From contig JAEMBT020000001.1 in the NCBI GenBank assembly GCA_018873245.2, forward strand, positions 19,284,220 through 19,348,219: a DNA stretch of 64,000 nt, read 5' to 3'. Positions 33,701 through 49,740 of this stretch are shown in pieces. Origin of the DNA: Archegozetes longisetosus (taxonomy: Eukaryota; Arthropoda; Arachnida; Sarcoptiformes; Trhypochthoniidae). Position numbers and translations under genes: made by a program. The notes beneath the pieces were generated by a model. The model ran no database searches. It was not told the DNA's origin and worked only from the letters and a program-made list of their open reading frames with translations. Each line of letters starts with the position of its first letter. The first letter of the stretch is position 1.

Positions 33701-36700
33701 TATTTAATAATTGTTTTATCATTTTTGACTATTCAACTAAACTATAAATTGTAAATAAATTAGAATTGATTAAATTTGAAGTAATAAAATGCATTATATA
33801 GATTTATGACTGATATTTGTGAAAAATATAAATCATCTGAGAAAAGCTAATTATTTGACTTTATTTGGTTAAAAAAAGTTTTAGCCATTAGTGAGACTAG
33901 CAAAACAATTTGTTATCTGTAAGTAGAAGCACATCATAAGCGTAGTTCCCAGTAATGACAGTGAAGCTTGTCTTTTACAAGCAACTCCGACTTATCTCGA
34001 ATATCAACTCAACAAAACTCTGACAAACATCAATTTTTTGCTTTACTTTATTCTCATTGAAAGCTAGTATCATATAAAAAATTCTTATAATGTGTCCTGA
34101 AGAAAAGTTATTGGATGTGTTAAATTTTTATGAAGAGATTTTTCTCTTATTATGTCACTGAAAGTATAAAATGCAAGTTATTTCATAAATTCGGATAAAA
34201 GGATATGCTATTGAATTAAAGTTAATGGAAGTTTGCACACAAAACATGAAGAAATAGACGACTTAATACAAAGGTAATATGAAGAATGAACTACTTTGAA
34301 TGCCTCTCTAAATGCATGAGTACTTAATTCCAAATGAAGATCTGGTAGAATATGAACGTCTTAGTCTGAAAAGACAATTTTGGCTTAAATCTCATGCGAT
34401 GAATGAAACTTTCTTAGAATATATGCATCTAGCTTTTATGCAATTATAGATTGGGTTCTTAACTTAAATAAACTCTTATTTTTCCTTAAGCTGAGTATTT
34501 TGTAGCAGAAATTTTGATCCAATGTATAAACTGGGTTTGTCGTTAAGAATCAAGAGTTCGTTCAATTCAAGGCTCTATTTTAGGAATTTGTGACAGGGAT
34601 TTACTTTAAAGAATAGAAAAACATGTTATGACAAGATATCTCTTGGATTAAATAAACAACAAAGTTCTTATTAATTCTAAATTTACTGAGAGTCAGTTTT
34701 TCAGTTGGCCATTCTTCCGGAGTTGATTTTCCAACAAACATCTTATTTCAATTTGTCGGCTTATTTTTATGCTGGGCATAAGTTGAATTGTAAGCTTAAA
34801 TAATATGAAATGGCTATTCAGCTTAATGGTGCCTATATTATTTATAAACTTTTTTCAGTCATAGAAGACCCAATAATAATATATGGTTCCAATTAAGATT
34901 CCGGTCTTTTATCCCTACACGAAACAGTGAAAATTCATGAAGCCTAGAAATTTGAAGGTCATTTACTCAAAAACTGTTCAAACTTTTTGAAAATTTTGGC
35001 AAAATCAATTTAAATCAAAACTAAGCTTTGACGAATTAGAGTGCAAGAAAAAATAAAAACTTTTCAGAGTCTATAAAAATACGTTGTTCAACAATCGTTT
35101 TAAAATGTTTCCGAGGCATAGGCTACAATAACTACTGTACGTATCATTAGTTTCAAAAAACTTAAGAATATGTACTTTTTTTAGTTTTTACCTCGAGGGG
35201 CTACATATGACAATTCTCAGAGTACAATAACTATGAGTAAAAGTCCGAGATTTTTTTATTCTTATTCTGTTATATATGATCTCAATGTGAATGTCTAATT
35301 TCGTAAAATTCAATCTATGATGATTTCTGGTAAAGACTAAAACCCTCCAATTCTTGTGTTATTACTCTTGAAGAAAAGATTCAATCGAAAATTTGAACTT
35401 TAAAGTTTGAATAACTGAAGAGGTATTGTTACGGATTCATGATGTCGTTGATAAATATGCTTCTCGTGTCGCATTCAACGAAAGTCTGGAAAAGTAATTT
35501 TAGATTGCCTTATATTTTTTAAATTCTTTTGTTTCTAGCACTTTTTCAATCAATTGGTTTATTTTAAACCTTATGATTCAATTATTTTTTCTTTTGAGTC
35601 ACAGTTTTATGAATGTTTACGATACTGTTGAAGGATATGTGGGTTTCTGCAATTGAATTGGCATTTATTTAGGTTCTCTTTAGAAATTAAAAATGATAGA
35701 TCTTTGGGAGAAATCAAAGTATTGCAATTAATGCGTTAGTACTTCAAAAGATAGATAAACTACGGATTTTATATTCATTTGGTAAGCTTAATGCAGAAGA
35801 TTGTTTGAAAGATGAGTAATAGTCCAAGTCATAAAAGAGTATACTTTTCTCAATATGACATAAAAGTTACTTTCCTTATAACATAGCATATGAACAGAAT
35901 GTTGTTCAATCAATTCCTTCAACTTATAGAATCAAATCTATCGTATTACACAAGCGTTACAGCCAAACTTTCTCTATTAGTCTCTTGTACCAAACTATTC
36001 TCAACGATTCATTTGATCTGATGATTGATTCATTAAAAGATTTCGGCTCTATGGTTATCTCTTGAGATTACTTCTTTATTCGGTATATCAGTTCAATGTT
36101 TTATTTGAATCGATCGTATTTGACTTTATTCCAAGAAATAAAACTTTCATTCGCGTAAAGATCAAATATAGCAGTAATTCGCACAAAAAGTAATCAATAT
36201 TTCTGTTAAACATCAGTTAATAACTGTTTAAAATACTTATTGATTGATCATTTCTACTGAAAGGTAATGTATGAATAAATAAATCCTCATATCATTTTTA
36301 CTCAATCAATTCAACTATAACTTAAGAAATATACTTAAAATAAAGTTTCATTACTTATGTTCACATTTTCACCACAATTTCGAGTCAATATACAAAACTA
36401 AAATATAACGGAATATGTCGAGTTTTTATTCTACTAAAAAATTCGTGAATCGATGCGTGAATTTATATTTGCGTTGAATTGATTGGTTTTTGCAAGAGAC
36501 TAGTGTTGCCTGCAAAATAATACTTTGATATCGTATCAAGCATTAGGAAAAGAAAGCAAAGAAAGGAAGCAACAGTTGCGTTTTTCGAAGCAATTTCCAA
36601 GTTTTTTAGCTTCGATATTGAATTTCACGTTTGAACTTTTGTCTGAACTATTGTGAATTTCTATATTATTGTTGTAGAAAATTTAATAATAAAAGATATT

Positions 36701-36821
36701 ATCGATAGATATGTTAAAAATTTGTTATTCAATATATAAAAGACGAATGAAAACAAATATAGGATAACATAAAATAATGTAAATTCACAGAAACACGCGA
36801 TAGAAAAAGAATAATCTGTTT

Positions 36822-36977
36822 ATGGAAGCAGCCATACTTTCAATTGATCTATCAAATGGCAAAAACTATTGCAATGACTTAATAGTAGACCAAAATAATA
36901 GAAAGGAGAGAAGTTTCGACAAACCCAGTGGATTCAAAGTTAACTTCAGTTTTAGCTCATTACTCTTCATGAAGGAG
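36822..36977 (+). CDS. Possible 5' coding exon
   Basis: ATG followed by 52 codons without a stop, ending at a near-consensus donor (GAG then GTAAGA) in phase 0. The reading is MEAAILSIDLSNGKNYC and later KPSGFKVNFSFSSLLFMKE. Codon content is less AT-biased than the surroundings. No family recognised and no second exon found, so this could be chance. Confidence 0.25.
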
Positions 36978-39900
36978 GTAAGAGTGAGATTGCAAACAGT
37001 AAAATTAGGATTCGAATAAATGACAAACAAATTTAATAAGAATGGATCTTATAAGAGATACTGAAGTAGTGGAAGAGAATCCCTCATAGAGCTTAAGGAT
37101 AGTTGAGAACTTGGTTTTCGCGTGTCTTGACTAATATGCATTTGTCAGCACTAGAAATATATTGATTTATACTCTAAATAATCATACATACTTGGAATAA
37201 TGATAATAGATTGTTGGCCAGATAAATAAAATGTATTCACCTTTCCAGATCTGAATATTAAGATCAAAATTTATGGTTCTATCAGGTAAAAGCTATTACC
37301 TAAATGATTCATAGTATTCGATGTAGTTATTTAGAAGTACTTTTAAGGTCATTAATCAAAAACTTAAAAGTTCAAAAGCATAAAATTATTGATAAATTAA
37401 TTTCTCATAATATCAAAATAGTATTTGGTATACACCAAAATCTCATATATTTAAGGAAAGGAGACTGAAAGATGACTATATGGGAAACTTTACACTATGA
37501 ATGACTTCTTACTTATTTTAAAAGACTGTTTACATTCTCAGATAATGAATGAGACTTCATCAGTTTTATCTAATTTATCAACAACCGTAAAATACCAGCG
37601 CAAACAATGCAAAAATAGCTTCAATCTTTCAAAATTTGCATTGACGTAGCTTTTAAGCTAATATAAACATTAACCTGCTTTCGCAACGTCTCTGTTCGTT
37701 TTGTAATTTGCTACAAATTAGCAAGTATCAAGATACTTCATTTACCAGTTCTTTATTGCAAAATCCATAGATTAACCATCATTTAAATTAGCTGTCCTTG
37801 AATGATAATGCAATCGATTTTGTGATTTATTCATGAACAATGTTTTTGAGAATCTCTATATCTTTAAATTCTAAAAAACATTATAATACTAAAATCACTT
37901 CAAATTGCATAGAATCAGAATCAAAGTATATTACTCATTCTTAATATCAAATAAAACATTTTGCTGATTTGAGAAAAAATTCTTTGATATAAGCTTGCAA
38001 AACCTCATATTTATGTATTTATATAAGTTATAAGATTTCAATCTGAAAATTGAGCTCAATCCATCTTATTTTAGCTCTACTTTGAAAAGTGTTTAAAATC
38101 GATTAAGTCTATACTTTTTGGAGCATATCATACAAAGAGCATTTTTTTAGATCCATAAAAAACTCAACATTCAAGCACTCGTTAATCCTAAGTATAATTT
38201 TTAAAATTTGGCACTAACTTCAATATATAAAAGTTGTTATGTTATAAAATAAATTTTATAAATTTGATCGCTTTATTTAGTGAATGGCAACTCATTTAAC
38301 TTTTAGTAGACATTCCTCTCGAAAAAGTAAAGATTTAAACTAAAAAAGATTTTGTCATTTGGGGAGACATTTCCAGCAAAAGTTGTTGTACTTATAATTG
38401 CGAAAGTAATGATTGAAGAAGAGATTTATTCGTTAGATATTCTGTTTGATTGCAAAGAGATAACAGTGTGTGCTAAATATATTGTTCGTTATTTTATTAG
38501 TTGCTCAATATTGTAATCCTCTTTAGAGTTCTTATCATTAATTGCATGCTTTTCTATTGTTAGTTAGTATATATTTTTAGTCAGCATTTTGAAAATTATT
38601 TTGAATATAATTTATTATTACATTTAGAACTACTAGAATTTTATTAAAAGATAAATTTTGATTCTCGGCTTAGTTTTGAGTAAAAATGAAAATTGAATTA
38701 ACTAATCGAATTTTTGAACAGTAGTTTGATGGTAGAAATGTTCTGTGATTACCCATTTAAAACAACTTATAACAAAATGAACACAGAAAAACACTTTCCA
38801 CCAATTCTCTATTTATAATCAAATTAAAGCCAAAGTAAATCAAATTTATGCACATTTAACAACTTTAAACACGAAATTGATTTTTAAATAAATCTGAACA
38901 CATTTTTAGGATCTTAGGAGGAAAACTACTAAAATTAGTAAAGCTTGAAATGATGTTCATATTTGAAATTTTATACGTGAAAGTTATTTTTAAATTGAAT
39001 CGATCTTCTTTTAAAGTTTCAAAGAAAAGTAAAACTAAATGTACATTACCACAACTCATTTCTAACTGCAACAAAATACATATTTCATTGTGTCTGAGAT
39101 TTTCATAGAGAAAAAATGATCTCAAAGTGTATAAAAATAAATGTAAGAATTGAATTTCAGATAAAAATAATATCTGAAGGCTTAGCATAAACATTACCGT
39201 GATTGGATTTGTTGAAATAATTCTTAGAATAACAGAGTACTAGAAGCAAATTGAATTTTCTTTTATTGTAAGGATTACACGAACACATTACTAAATTATA
39301 AAATGACATTAAACCTTATTCTTCTACCACTCTTTAACACACGACTGAACAATAATTATTCTTTTATAAGATTTTGGAAACTATTTTTTAGCAGACTTGA
39401 GAAAATAGCGATTTTGCTTAATTCGTGCAAACTTTCGTTAATGTATTTTCCAAAGTAATGCCAATGAATGACGTGTTCCTAAAAAAATATTAGGCATAGA
39501 GCTTTTGCGATAAACTGTTCCGATTCTTAAGAGTAGTAATAAAGTTTTCATTGATTTTCACTCAAGTATTTGACACTTAAGATTAATGCTATTTCAAGCA
39601 TGAAGATCAACAAATTTGCATAACTGCTGTCAATTTACTTTTAGTATTCAGGTATGCGTAACACATGTTAAACCATTTTAATATGAGTTTTGCTATAGGA
39701 CTTGATTTGTAATAAAAGCAAATTGCTATACAATCCAAATTATATTTATGCTAAATCTGATAAAGTTATGCATAATTTTCAAGAATTCAGTGAAGACTGT
39801 AATCCATATCTGAAGTGCGATGTGAGTGGAAAACCTTTATATTGAACTTAACGAGAATTTTTAAATTGCAATTCTTATTATCCTGAGAGTAATAAAGTGC

Positions 39901-42301
39901 ACGTAAATGTTTGCCTAGGTTATATACAAATTCAAGTTTGAAAAGAGTATAGAAAGTACTTGAACCTGAAGCTTCTTTAAAAATTTTATCAAATTTACTG
40001 ATTTAGCGCTAAGGAATTTCTATTTAAAAATTTTTTAATCAATCAGATTTCATGAAAAGCTGATTAGTTCTAAATATCTAGTTTAGTATGGTACACGACA
40101 AAAAGATTGGCAAAAAGTTTTACTCATAAAAATTTAATAAACGCGTATAGGTAAACTTTATTATTGCCAAACGATACCGTTTTCTCTAGCATTCAAAAGT
40201 TATTGTTTTATAAAAATAATTTCACTTCTTCATTGGCCGCAGTAAACAATTTTTAACACGCAAACTTCATATTGATGAAAGATTTCACATTAAATTTTCA
40301 AAAAATCAACGCTACTATATTCCAATAGTTCTATAATCCATTTAATATGACGTTTTACATCAAATTAGGCATAATTGCAATTATTTAAGTGAAAATTTTA
40401 AGTTTTATACCACAATTAGAGCTAACTCTACAACAAATATGATTTCAAAATTTCGTGCGTTCACAGTTTTTAGACGTTCCCTATATGCTGTTATTAGGTT
40501 TTATTAATTTTTAAACATCTTAAATTTTTCATAACGTCATACTGAATAAACTAAAGTATTGATTTAGTTTAAGAAATACTACTATAAAAAATTCAACTTT
40601 GATTTGCAACCATAATTTTTTGTTGTAATTTAAACTTAAAAGTAGAGCCAAATTCTAAAATTTGTGAACAAATCTTTGAAATTCAAATTGACAAATCTTT
40701 TACACTATATCGTTACCAACAATCAGGTAAATGCTATAATTAATGCAATATTAAGGTTAGTATATACAATTTTTGTCAATTTTTTATCGCAAACCGTATA
40801 TCTCATAAATGATTGATTCTCCAGCGAGGAATCAATGAGTCGATATTATTTTTCAAACTGTAAAATCGAGTCATTCGGTATCAACAAATAAAAACTCATG
40901 ACATTTGTTACTCTAGGAGTTGATTGTAAATAAAGTTTTAGAACAGAATTAATTTGTCTTAAGTTAATACAGTGTAAAGTTTGATAAAAAAAATTATAAT
41001 AAGACTATTATTCAATGATATTAAGCACATTGATCTCATAAAATGATGATTAGCATACAAAAATATTGAAATTTACTGGAAAGAATTTTCAGTGAAAATC
41101 CGAAGCCAATTAATAATTGAAAATACAATTGACTGAATGTAGTATATAGTGCGAATAATTGAGAAAAACTATCTTTAAAAGCATAATAAGTATTTTTAAA
41201 CCATTTCGGTGCAATTTTGAGAGTAAATAATTATTATTGTTATGTATATAAATATTTTATAACGTTAGGCACTCGTATAATGTTTTTTATTATTAAAAAC
41301 TTTTCTAAAAGAAGTGAATTTGACTTGGAATCGGAAAATTTATGACTATTTTTACGACATGCAATCAAATAAAAATCTCTCAAAAGTTTGCTAAAAATTT
41401 CAACTATACTGTAAGGAAAGGAAGTAATTTGTACGAAAAATTGAACTATCACAAGTTCTAGATTTCAGAAATGCTTTTAATTCCAGTCACAAGAAATTAT
41501 ATGCTTTTCATGTAAATTAATTGTTTTTGATGAAAACAATTTTGAGAAATTGAATTGTAAAGAATGTGTAATTTTTGAAGAAAGCCAACAGAATACATCA
41601 CTAGTTCTCTACAAAAAAGATCTTAATTAACTTAAAACATGTTTTACTGTTATTATATATTTTAAAGAGTATGCAAAATTAAGTTTGACTCATTTGCATT
41701 TTCAAATTGAATAATTAAACTAATTTATTCACAATAATAAGATTGAGAAATAACATTGGTTTTACGTAAAAAACCTTTCTAAATATTTTATATTTTTGCA
41801 AATCGAAAAGTTCTTACTTTTAGATCTAGTTTTGCGTTCAGTTTAATGCACTGGTAATCAACAGCATCGAAATAGGAATCGTCCGTTATAAGAAGAAGTA
41901 ATTTAATATCCATTAGATCCAATGCGATCGAATATAAGCGTAGTTTTCCTTTTCATTTATAAATAATTGACAAACAATAAAATTGCTGCTTAAAGAGTGT
42001 TCGATAAAGGAGCCAAACAAATCATACGAGTTTGAGTGCTAGTGGTCACTCATTAGACATCTTCATTAGATAATTCAACAATTAATTAATCCATTTGATT
42101 GCTTCCATACTCTACTATCTTTTTACTCTCTTCTCTTCGTGACAACTCTTTGGTTTTAAGCCAAATGATTCGCTCAACTGGTTTGAAGCGCTATTTGAAG
42201 GAAAGGAAAGTTTTTAGATGAGAAATGCAGACAAACGCAGTAAAGCATTCGACACAAGACTAGAGCTGCGTCTCATATAATAGATATATTGCATTTTGCT
42301 T

Positions 42302-42377
42302 ATGCCACTACACGTCACTGTGAAGAACTATTGTGCTCTGTATTCGGTTAGTATCCTTTTAATCCTCACTGTTCCAG
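42302..42377 (+). CDS. Possible signal-peptide exon
   Basis: ATG then a short frame reading MPLHVTVKNYCALYS followed by VSILLILTVPG, a classic signal-peptide profile, with a possible donor (CCAG then GTTT). The same DNA contains GTATCCTTTT (42351-42360), a perfect match to a U12-type GT donor. No downstream exon is recognised before the GH9 gene on the opposite strand, so confidence is low. Confidence 0.2.
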
Positions 42378-45300
42378 GTTTGGCTTAGAATAGTTATTGA
42401 TTTTTTTACACAATATTTTCCCCAAATCTTAAATAAACTTTGGATTTACGAACTATTTCAACATCAAAGTTTCAATTCTGATTACCTCCTAATGTAACTG
42501 CGATTTTTGCCTACATTTTCTAATTAAGTTATCAATTTTTTACATTCAAAATTTTGGAATTTCATAACTGACTACTTAATAACTTAGTTCTAGTTTCTAT
42601 TTAAACACTTAATTGAATCAATTCTTAAGTCATTTTGACTGCGACAACAATACTCCTCAAAAAATGGCTAAAGTTTAATTTCAGTGATTATACTGTATTC
42701 TCAAATAATGTTAGAGTTGAGAATGTTGTTTAATATTATTCTAGGTTTATAGTCTGTGTATTTTTGCCCTTGTGGAACAACTTTTACACTTAATTCCCAA
42801 ATATATGAAAGCATTTTCCTATCTATATTTATGGTGAATAATTTAAGAAAAATTTCAGATAATAGAATTTAAAAAAATCAAATCTCTTATCAAAGCCTCA
42901 AATGAAATTAATTACATTGAAATGTATAAACTTGAAACACGTGTTAAAGCCTATTATTTTTATTATTAATAGCTTCATCAAAAGCTTAATCTTTTCCAGT
43001 CTAGTGAAACACTAAAAATCAATGCTTAGGAAAGTTTTAATAAAAGTTTCCATCAAATTTGACAACCTTTGAAAGAATGAATTAAGCTGAAAATGAAAAC
43101 CAAACTGAAATGTAAGTTGCGTACTATATACCTATGAGCGATCAATAAATAGTTAGCGAGAAAGTTGCGACTGATTCCTACCTGTGACGTGTATTTTTCT
43201 TTTCTCAATATTTATTTGACATTTGTATTAAATTTTCTCTTCAGTTGCATTTTCTGCAATAACTCATCTTTTATTTGACGTAAAGTAATGGCAAAGAACT
43301 ATCAATTATTAGAAGTACTGTTTAATAACAAATAAAATCCAATAATTTTTTCCATGGTCGTTACTAAGTTTTGCAGTCATTAGCTTCTGCTATATATTTG
43401 TATTATTGAAAAGAATAACTGATTTCTTTCATCGAAACGCTATTAAACGTGAATTATTCATACTCTCGAAATAAAGACTGACCACTACCTTGGAGAAAAT
43501 TTCATTTTGCTAAACTTTTTATTCATTATATTTAAGCCAATCACTATGTGTTGAATTGGATTAGAAAAATCCAATTAATTTGAACCATCCTATTATGTGT
43601 GCAATCTTATCAAAATGAAAATTGCATCTTTTCTTTCAACTGATTGCTATCGAGCACGATCAAGTTTGAGATATTATCTAACTTATATTCCTTTCAGAAT
43701 TCAATGGGTACATACTGTATGACCGAATCCCACAATGTGTCAAAGAGTCAAAAGACTATTATGTCATTCTAAGAAGTGTTTTTATTCTCGTTATAATTCT
43801 AAAAGAAATGAGTTTTTGCGACATGAGTTTATACAAAAGAATGTTTGCGTGACAAATTTAGAAAAGAGAAAACAAAATTGTCTGATTATTAGAAGAAAAA
43901 CATTATTAGAAGAACATTGTTACATTTAAACGAGTTAACAATAACCATATACTTTTCGAATGGGTTTTGTGTTGATCAAGCCTGAACACTTTTCCAATAT
44001 GGAAATATAAATCTTCTTATAACTACAATAACATTCCATATAGAAGTATTAGTAAATTACTTTTTCTGTATTGTTCGACTTTGATTAAGTTAAGTGTAAA
44101 TGTTTTGCTACTTCTTCATAACTTAATAAACTGAGCAATTCTTTTCAAGTGTTAACTCCAATCGATAGTTAATAAAATCGTATTATACTACTGAACATAA
44201 CATTGAAAAACTGCACTTCAATGACCTATTATGAGCTTTTATGTTTCATAATATTTAGTCAGAAATTTCTATTATCAAAGGTTTTATATAATGCTAGACT
44301 CCTGATAGCAAAAATACAATGAGAGCAGATTTATTTAATAATAAACAAAACTTGAAGGACAAAAGTTCTCTTAGCCAACAATTGCGATCAATTTTCTCTT
44401 TATTTGGCTGTAAGCATGCTTTATATTATCCTTTATTTATATATGGCTAAACTGTCTCCACGTGTTTGTGATTTATACTAAGGCTCTTTCATTATTAAAG
44501 TTTTATTAACCGGAATTAAACTGAGAAAATCAATACTAAACAAACGAGGAATCATCAGTTTCTGTTAATTTTTCTTTCAATCAAACTGAATAATTGTACG
44601 CATTTTAGCTTGAATTGAAATCAAATTTCTATATCTCACAACACAATGTTCATTATAATGATTTGATTATGAGAGAAATTTTCATTTCTAAAAAAAGTTT
44701 CACATTATTCTTACAGCCCACTTATCAAATTATACTCAAAAATCTGTGCATATGTTCATTCTATTATTGCAATATTTGGAGTCAATTTTATTTATCTAAA
44801 CAAATCAAATTTAATATTTGTCCAATAAATGCAGAAATCAAGGATTTCACTCTAATAAAGTCAATTTATTAGTATAGATGTAATCAAAAAAATTGTTATT
44901 GGCAAATAATCTGTTCATTAGATTATAGTGAAAGCTGTTTTCTATACCAAACATGTTTTTCTATTGTTATCTTATAAAAATCGAAAGAATTTGTCTGGAG
45001 AAAGCTTCAGGCTAGTTATCTATGTTCTTACAAAGCAAATAATTTTACATTTTCAAGGAAAAACTATTTATTCAACTTAGCTTGTAGTCAACTCTAAACT
45101 GTTGGATAATCAATATTTCTTTAGTACCAACTACTCTATAAAGAATTAGAAATTCTTTCAGCCTAGACATTGAACAGCAGAGATTCACTTTGAAGCTAAT
45201 GATGAGTGAAGCAAACATTTTATATTTAGAACTTGTATGCCAAACCTCTACTTTCGCTTTTATGCGATATGTTATACAATATTATGCACAATCTTTTCAA

Positions 45301-45401
45301 TCATATTAACCCAAATTTTTGTCGTGAAACCATTTGAAAGAACTTCATAATTAATAGAAAATAACAGCCGAGAAATAAATGCTTCATATTATTACAAAAA
45401 G

Positions 45402-47382
<1,981 letters not shown>

Positions 47383-48080
47383 TTTGATATTAATTTTCTA
47401 AAAATGATTATGCTTCTCAGTTTATCAAAATAATTTGAAGGTCACAATTATTAAAGTTTGGATGAGTAAAATTGTTTTTGATCTTCTCCAAAATGAAGTC
47501 TCAGCAAATTTTTCACTCAAATCTTGTGGGATTCAAAACTTTTAACTTACTGATCATTTTTTGCGTACAGTTTTATTGAATAGTTAACGATAGATAACGA
47601 AATAGCTTACTCAATATTTGCTCAGATTGTTTAGATTTACGTTATGAATAACGGTTTACTTATTATTGTTATGCAAAACATTAATGAATTTTATTTCTGT
47701 ATCAAATCAATTTGATTTTGTAACACAAGGATGACTTGAAATTTAGAAATTATAAGTTGTGATAGGAAATTAATGATTTGATTCCAAACATGAAACATAT
47801 CAGCTTTAATCTTATGTTTGCAGATACATGAGTTGTTAATATATTAATACATATGCATCTCACATCTGCAACTGCTTGTTAATTCAGACATTGCCACACT
47901 TTGTTGATCTGGAGCGGTTACGGATCTGAAGCTTTGCCGCCGCGGAAGTTAAATTTCTTTAAAAATATAACCACATAAAAATTTGATATTCAAGCTTGAC
48001 TTTTGTTGAGTACCGAAAGTTTAAAACTTCAACGTTAGTTAATGGGATGATAAAAATCAGACTATAAAGACCTCAAAAAT

Positions 48081-48514
48081 GGTAGAGTGTTACTAAAGGA
48101 GTGAAGTGACTGTAAAAATCAAGTGAGGAGTCTATCAACAGTACTTGATGAGGCAAATTAATTGATGCAGAAATTATTAAGCCACACCCACTGGTTCATG
48201 AGATACGCCCCTTTTATTTTAAAACTTATTTACAAGTGGGCGAAGCCTTGTAAAAATCAAGAGAGAAGTCAAATCGGTAGTAATCGATGAGGCAAATTAA
48301 TTAATGAAAAGTTATTAAGCCACACCCATTGGTTCAAGAGATACGCCCCTCTTATATTAAAACATTAATTTATCGAACTAGTCTTCTTAACTTACTGATT
48401 TTAACATCAGTCGACTTGCTTGATTGAGCATTATCAATTTGTCTCATTGAGTACTATCGATTTGACTCCTTACTCCATTTTTATTATCGCTTCGCCCCTT
48501 TGGTGGCACTATAC
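48081..48514. mobile_element. Foldback-type element with tandem and inverted internal repeats
   Basis: Two direct copies of a repeat of about 120-139 bp (from 48103 and from 48242) share GTAAAAATCAAG, GATGAGGCAAATTAATT, TTAAGCCACACCCA and GATACGCCCC. A third, partial copy lies inverted at about 48400-48500. The outer ends also pair: GTAGAGTGTTACTAAAGG at the left against the complement of the right end near TGGTGGCACTATA. No coding capacity. The structure fits a foldback or MITE-like element between the two cellulase genes. Confidence 0.65.
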
Positions 48515-49690
48515 CGCAAAAGTCACTCTTAAGTTAAATATTTGTGATAAACGGGCTGATCACCTCTCACGCAACTCGCGTTAGTCTCACAATAATAACT
48601 CGCTAATAATTGATGTAATTGTCAGTAGTAAAATTTTTCATATAACTTAAGCGTAAAATTGATTGATCTCTGAAATTTCATTGAAAAAATTGCTTACTTT
48701 CTCGTTTGTATCAAAATCTCACGCAACCGAAGTGGTTAGTCTGGTGATAAAACTGAAAATAGCTATAGAACTCAATGATAAAATTGAAATCTCAAGTTAT
48801 AGTATCATAAATTTAGTACGACGTGGTTATTTCCGGGTGTGAATATTAGTTTTGATTTTACTGCGGACGCGAGTGCGACAGTTTCCGAATAGTCTGCCTA
48901 TTCCGCTCCAATTAAATCAGTTTTAGAAAGTTTGCGTAACATCATAGAAGGATTGAGCAACATTATAATCAATGTTTATTACCATTCTCTCGTTTTTTAT
49001 TCATATTTAAACACCTGTTTGGGCTGAATGTCGAGCTTTTTTTGATTCTATATCCTACTGTTGTAAAGATTGGGTGAAACTCTTTCTGATGAAAAAGTAG
49101 TAGTGTTTATGTTTTAGAATTTTGAAAGTGGCTATATTTTATACTTTAGTTGCATAATCCAGCTTGTCGTTAAATAATTTAATCTTTTGAATCCTTATGT
49201 TGTTTTCTCGTCAGTCAATCATTTAATATAAATGCTTATAACAACTTAAACGTTGAAATTTGGATTCAGTCGTAAAAAAAGTTGAGTACAAGTATTTCAT
49301 TTGTGATTAGATATTCAAAAGCTTTGGCGGCAATTAGGCTAACTAATGTATTGTACAATTAAAATAACAGTCAAAACAAATGATCTGAATATAATCGAAC
49401 TTATGGGCAACTCAATTAATACTTATAAAAGACTTGTTTGTTATTTTTTGACTTACTTCAAATATTTCATTCATAGATCGTTTTCGTAAACTTTCGATGT
49501 CGCAAAGGCTTTGCTACTTTCGTGTCGTCTATTAAACTTCATATTTATATGAATTTTAAATATTCATTAGGATATTGCAAAAAAGCTTTTATTGTCTCAA
49601 TTAATGAATCAGTACTAATGAAATGTTTAATTACTTTCATACATAATTATCTTTATTATAGTATCTTTTAATCAGCTAAATAAATATGAT

Positions 49691-49696
49691 TTTATT
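49691..49696 (-). promoter_or_regulatory. Poly(A) signal AATAAA for GH45 gene
   Basis: Canonical AATAAA on the minus strand, 45 nt after the GH45 stop codon. Confidence 0.55.
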
Positions 49697-49740
49697 CACT
49701 CGAAGCTTTGGTAATGATTTTTCGATTCAAGACAAGTATA

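Larger units (their letters stand above)
12206..45401. other. 33-kb gene-poor region
   Basis: No multi-exon gene with recognisable family similarity was found on either strand. Apart from the transposons, repeats and low-confidence exons listed separately, the stretch is AT-rich and featureless to the eye. It could be true intergenic DNA or the introns of one or more large genes whose small exons I cannot recognise. Confidence 0.5.
47383..49740. other. Intergenic between GH9 and GH45
   Basis: Contains the GH9 5' flank, the foldback-type repeat at 48081-48514 and the GH45 3' flank. No other gene recognised. Confidence 0.5.

Noticed and set aside
43735-44872. Two frames of 64 and 85 codons
   Set aside because: No similarity, no splice logic, composition like the flanks.
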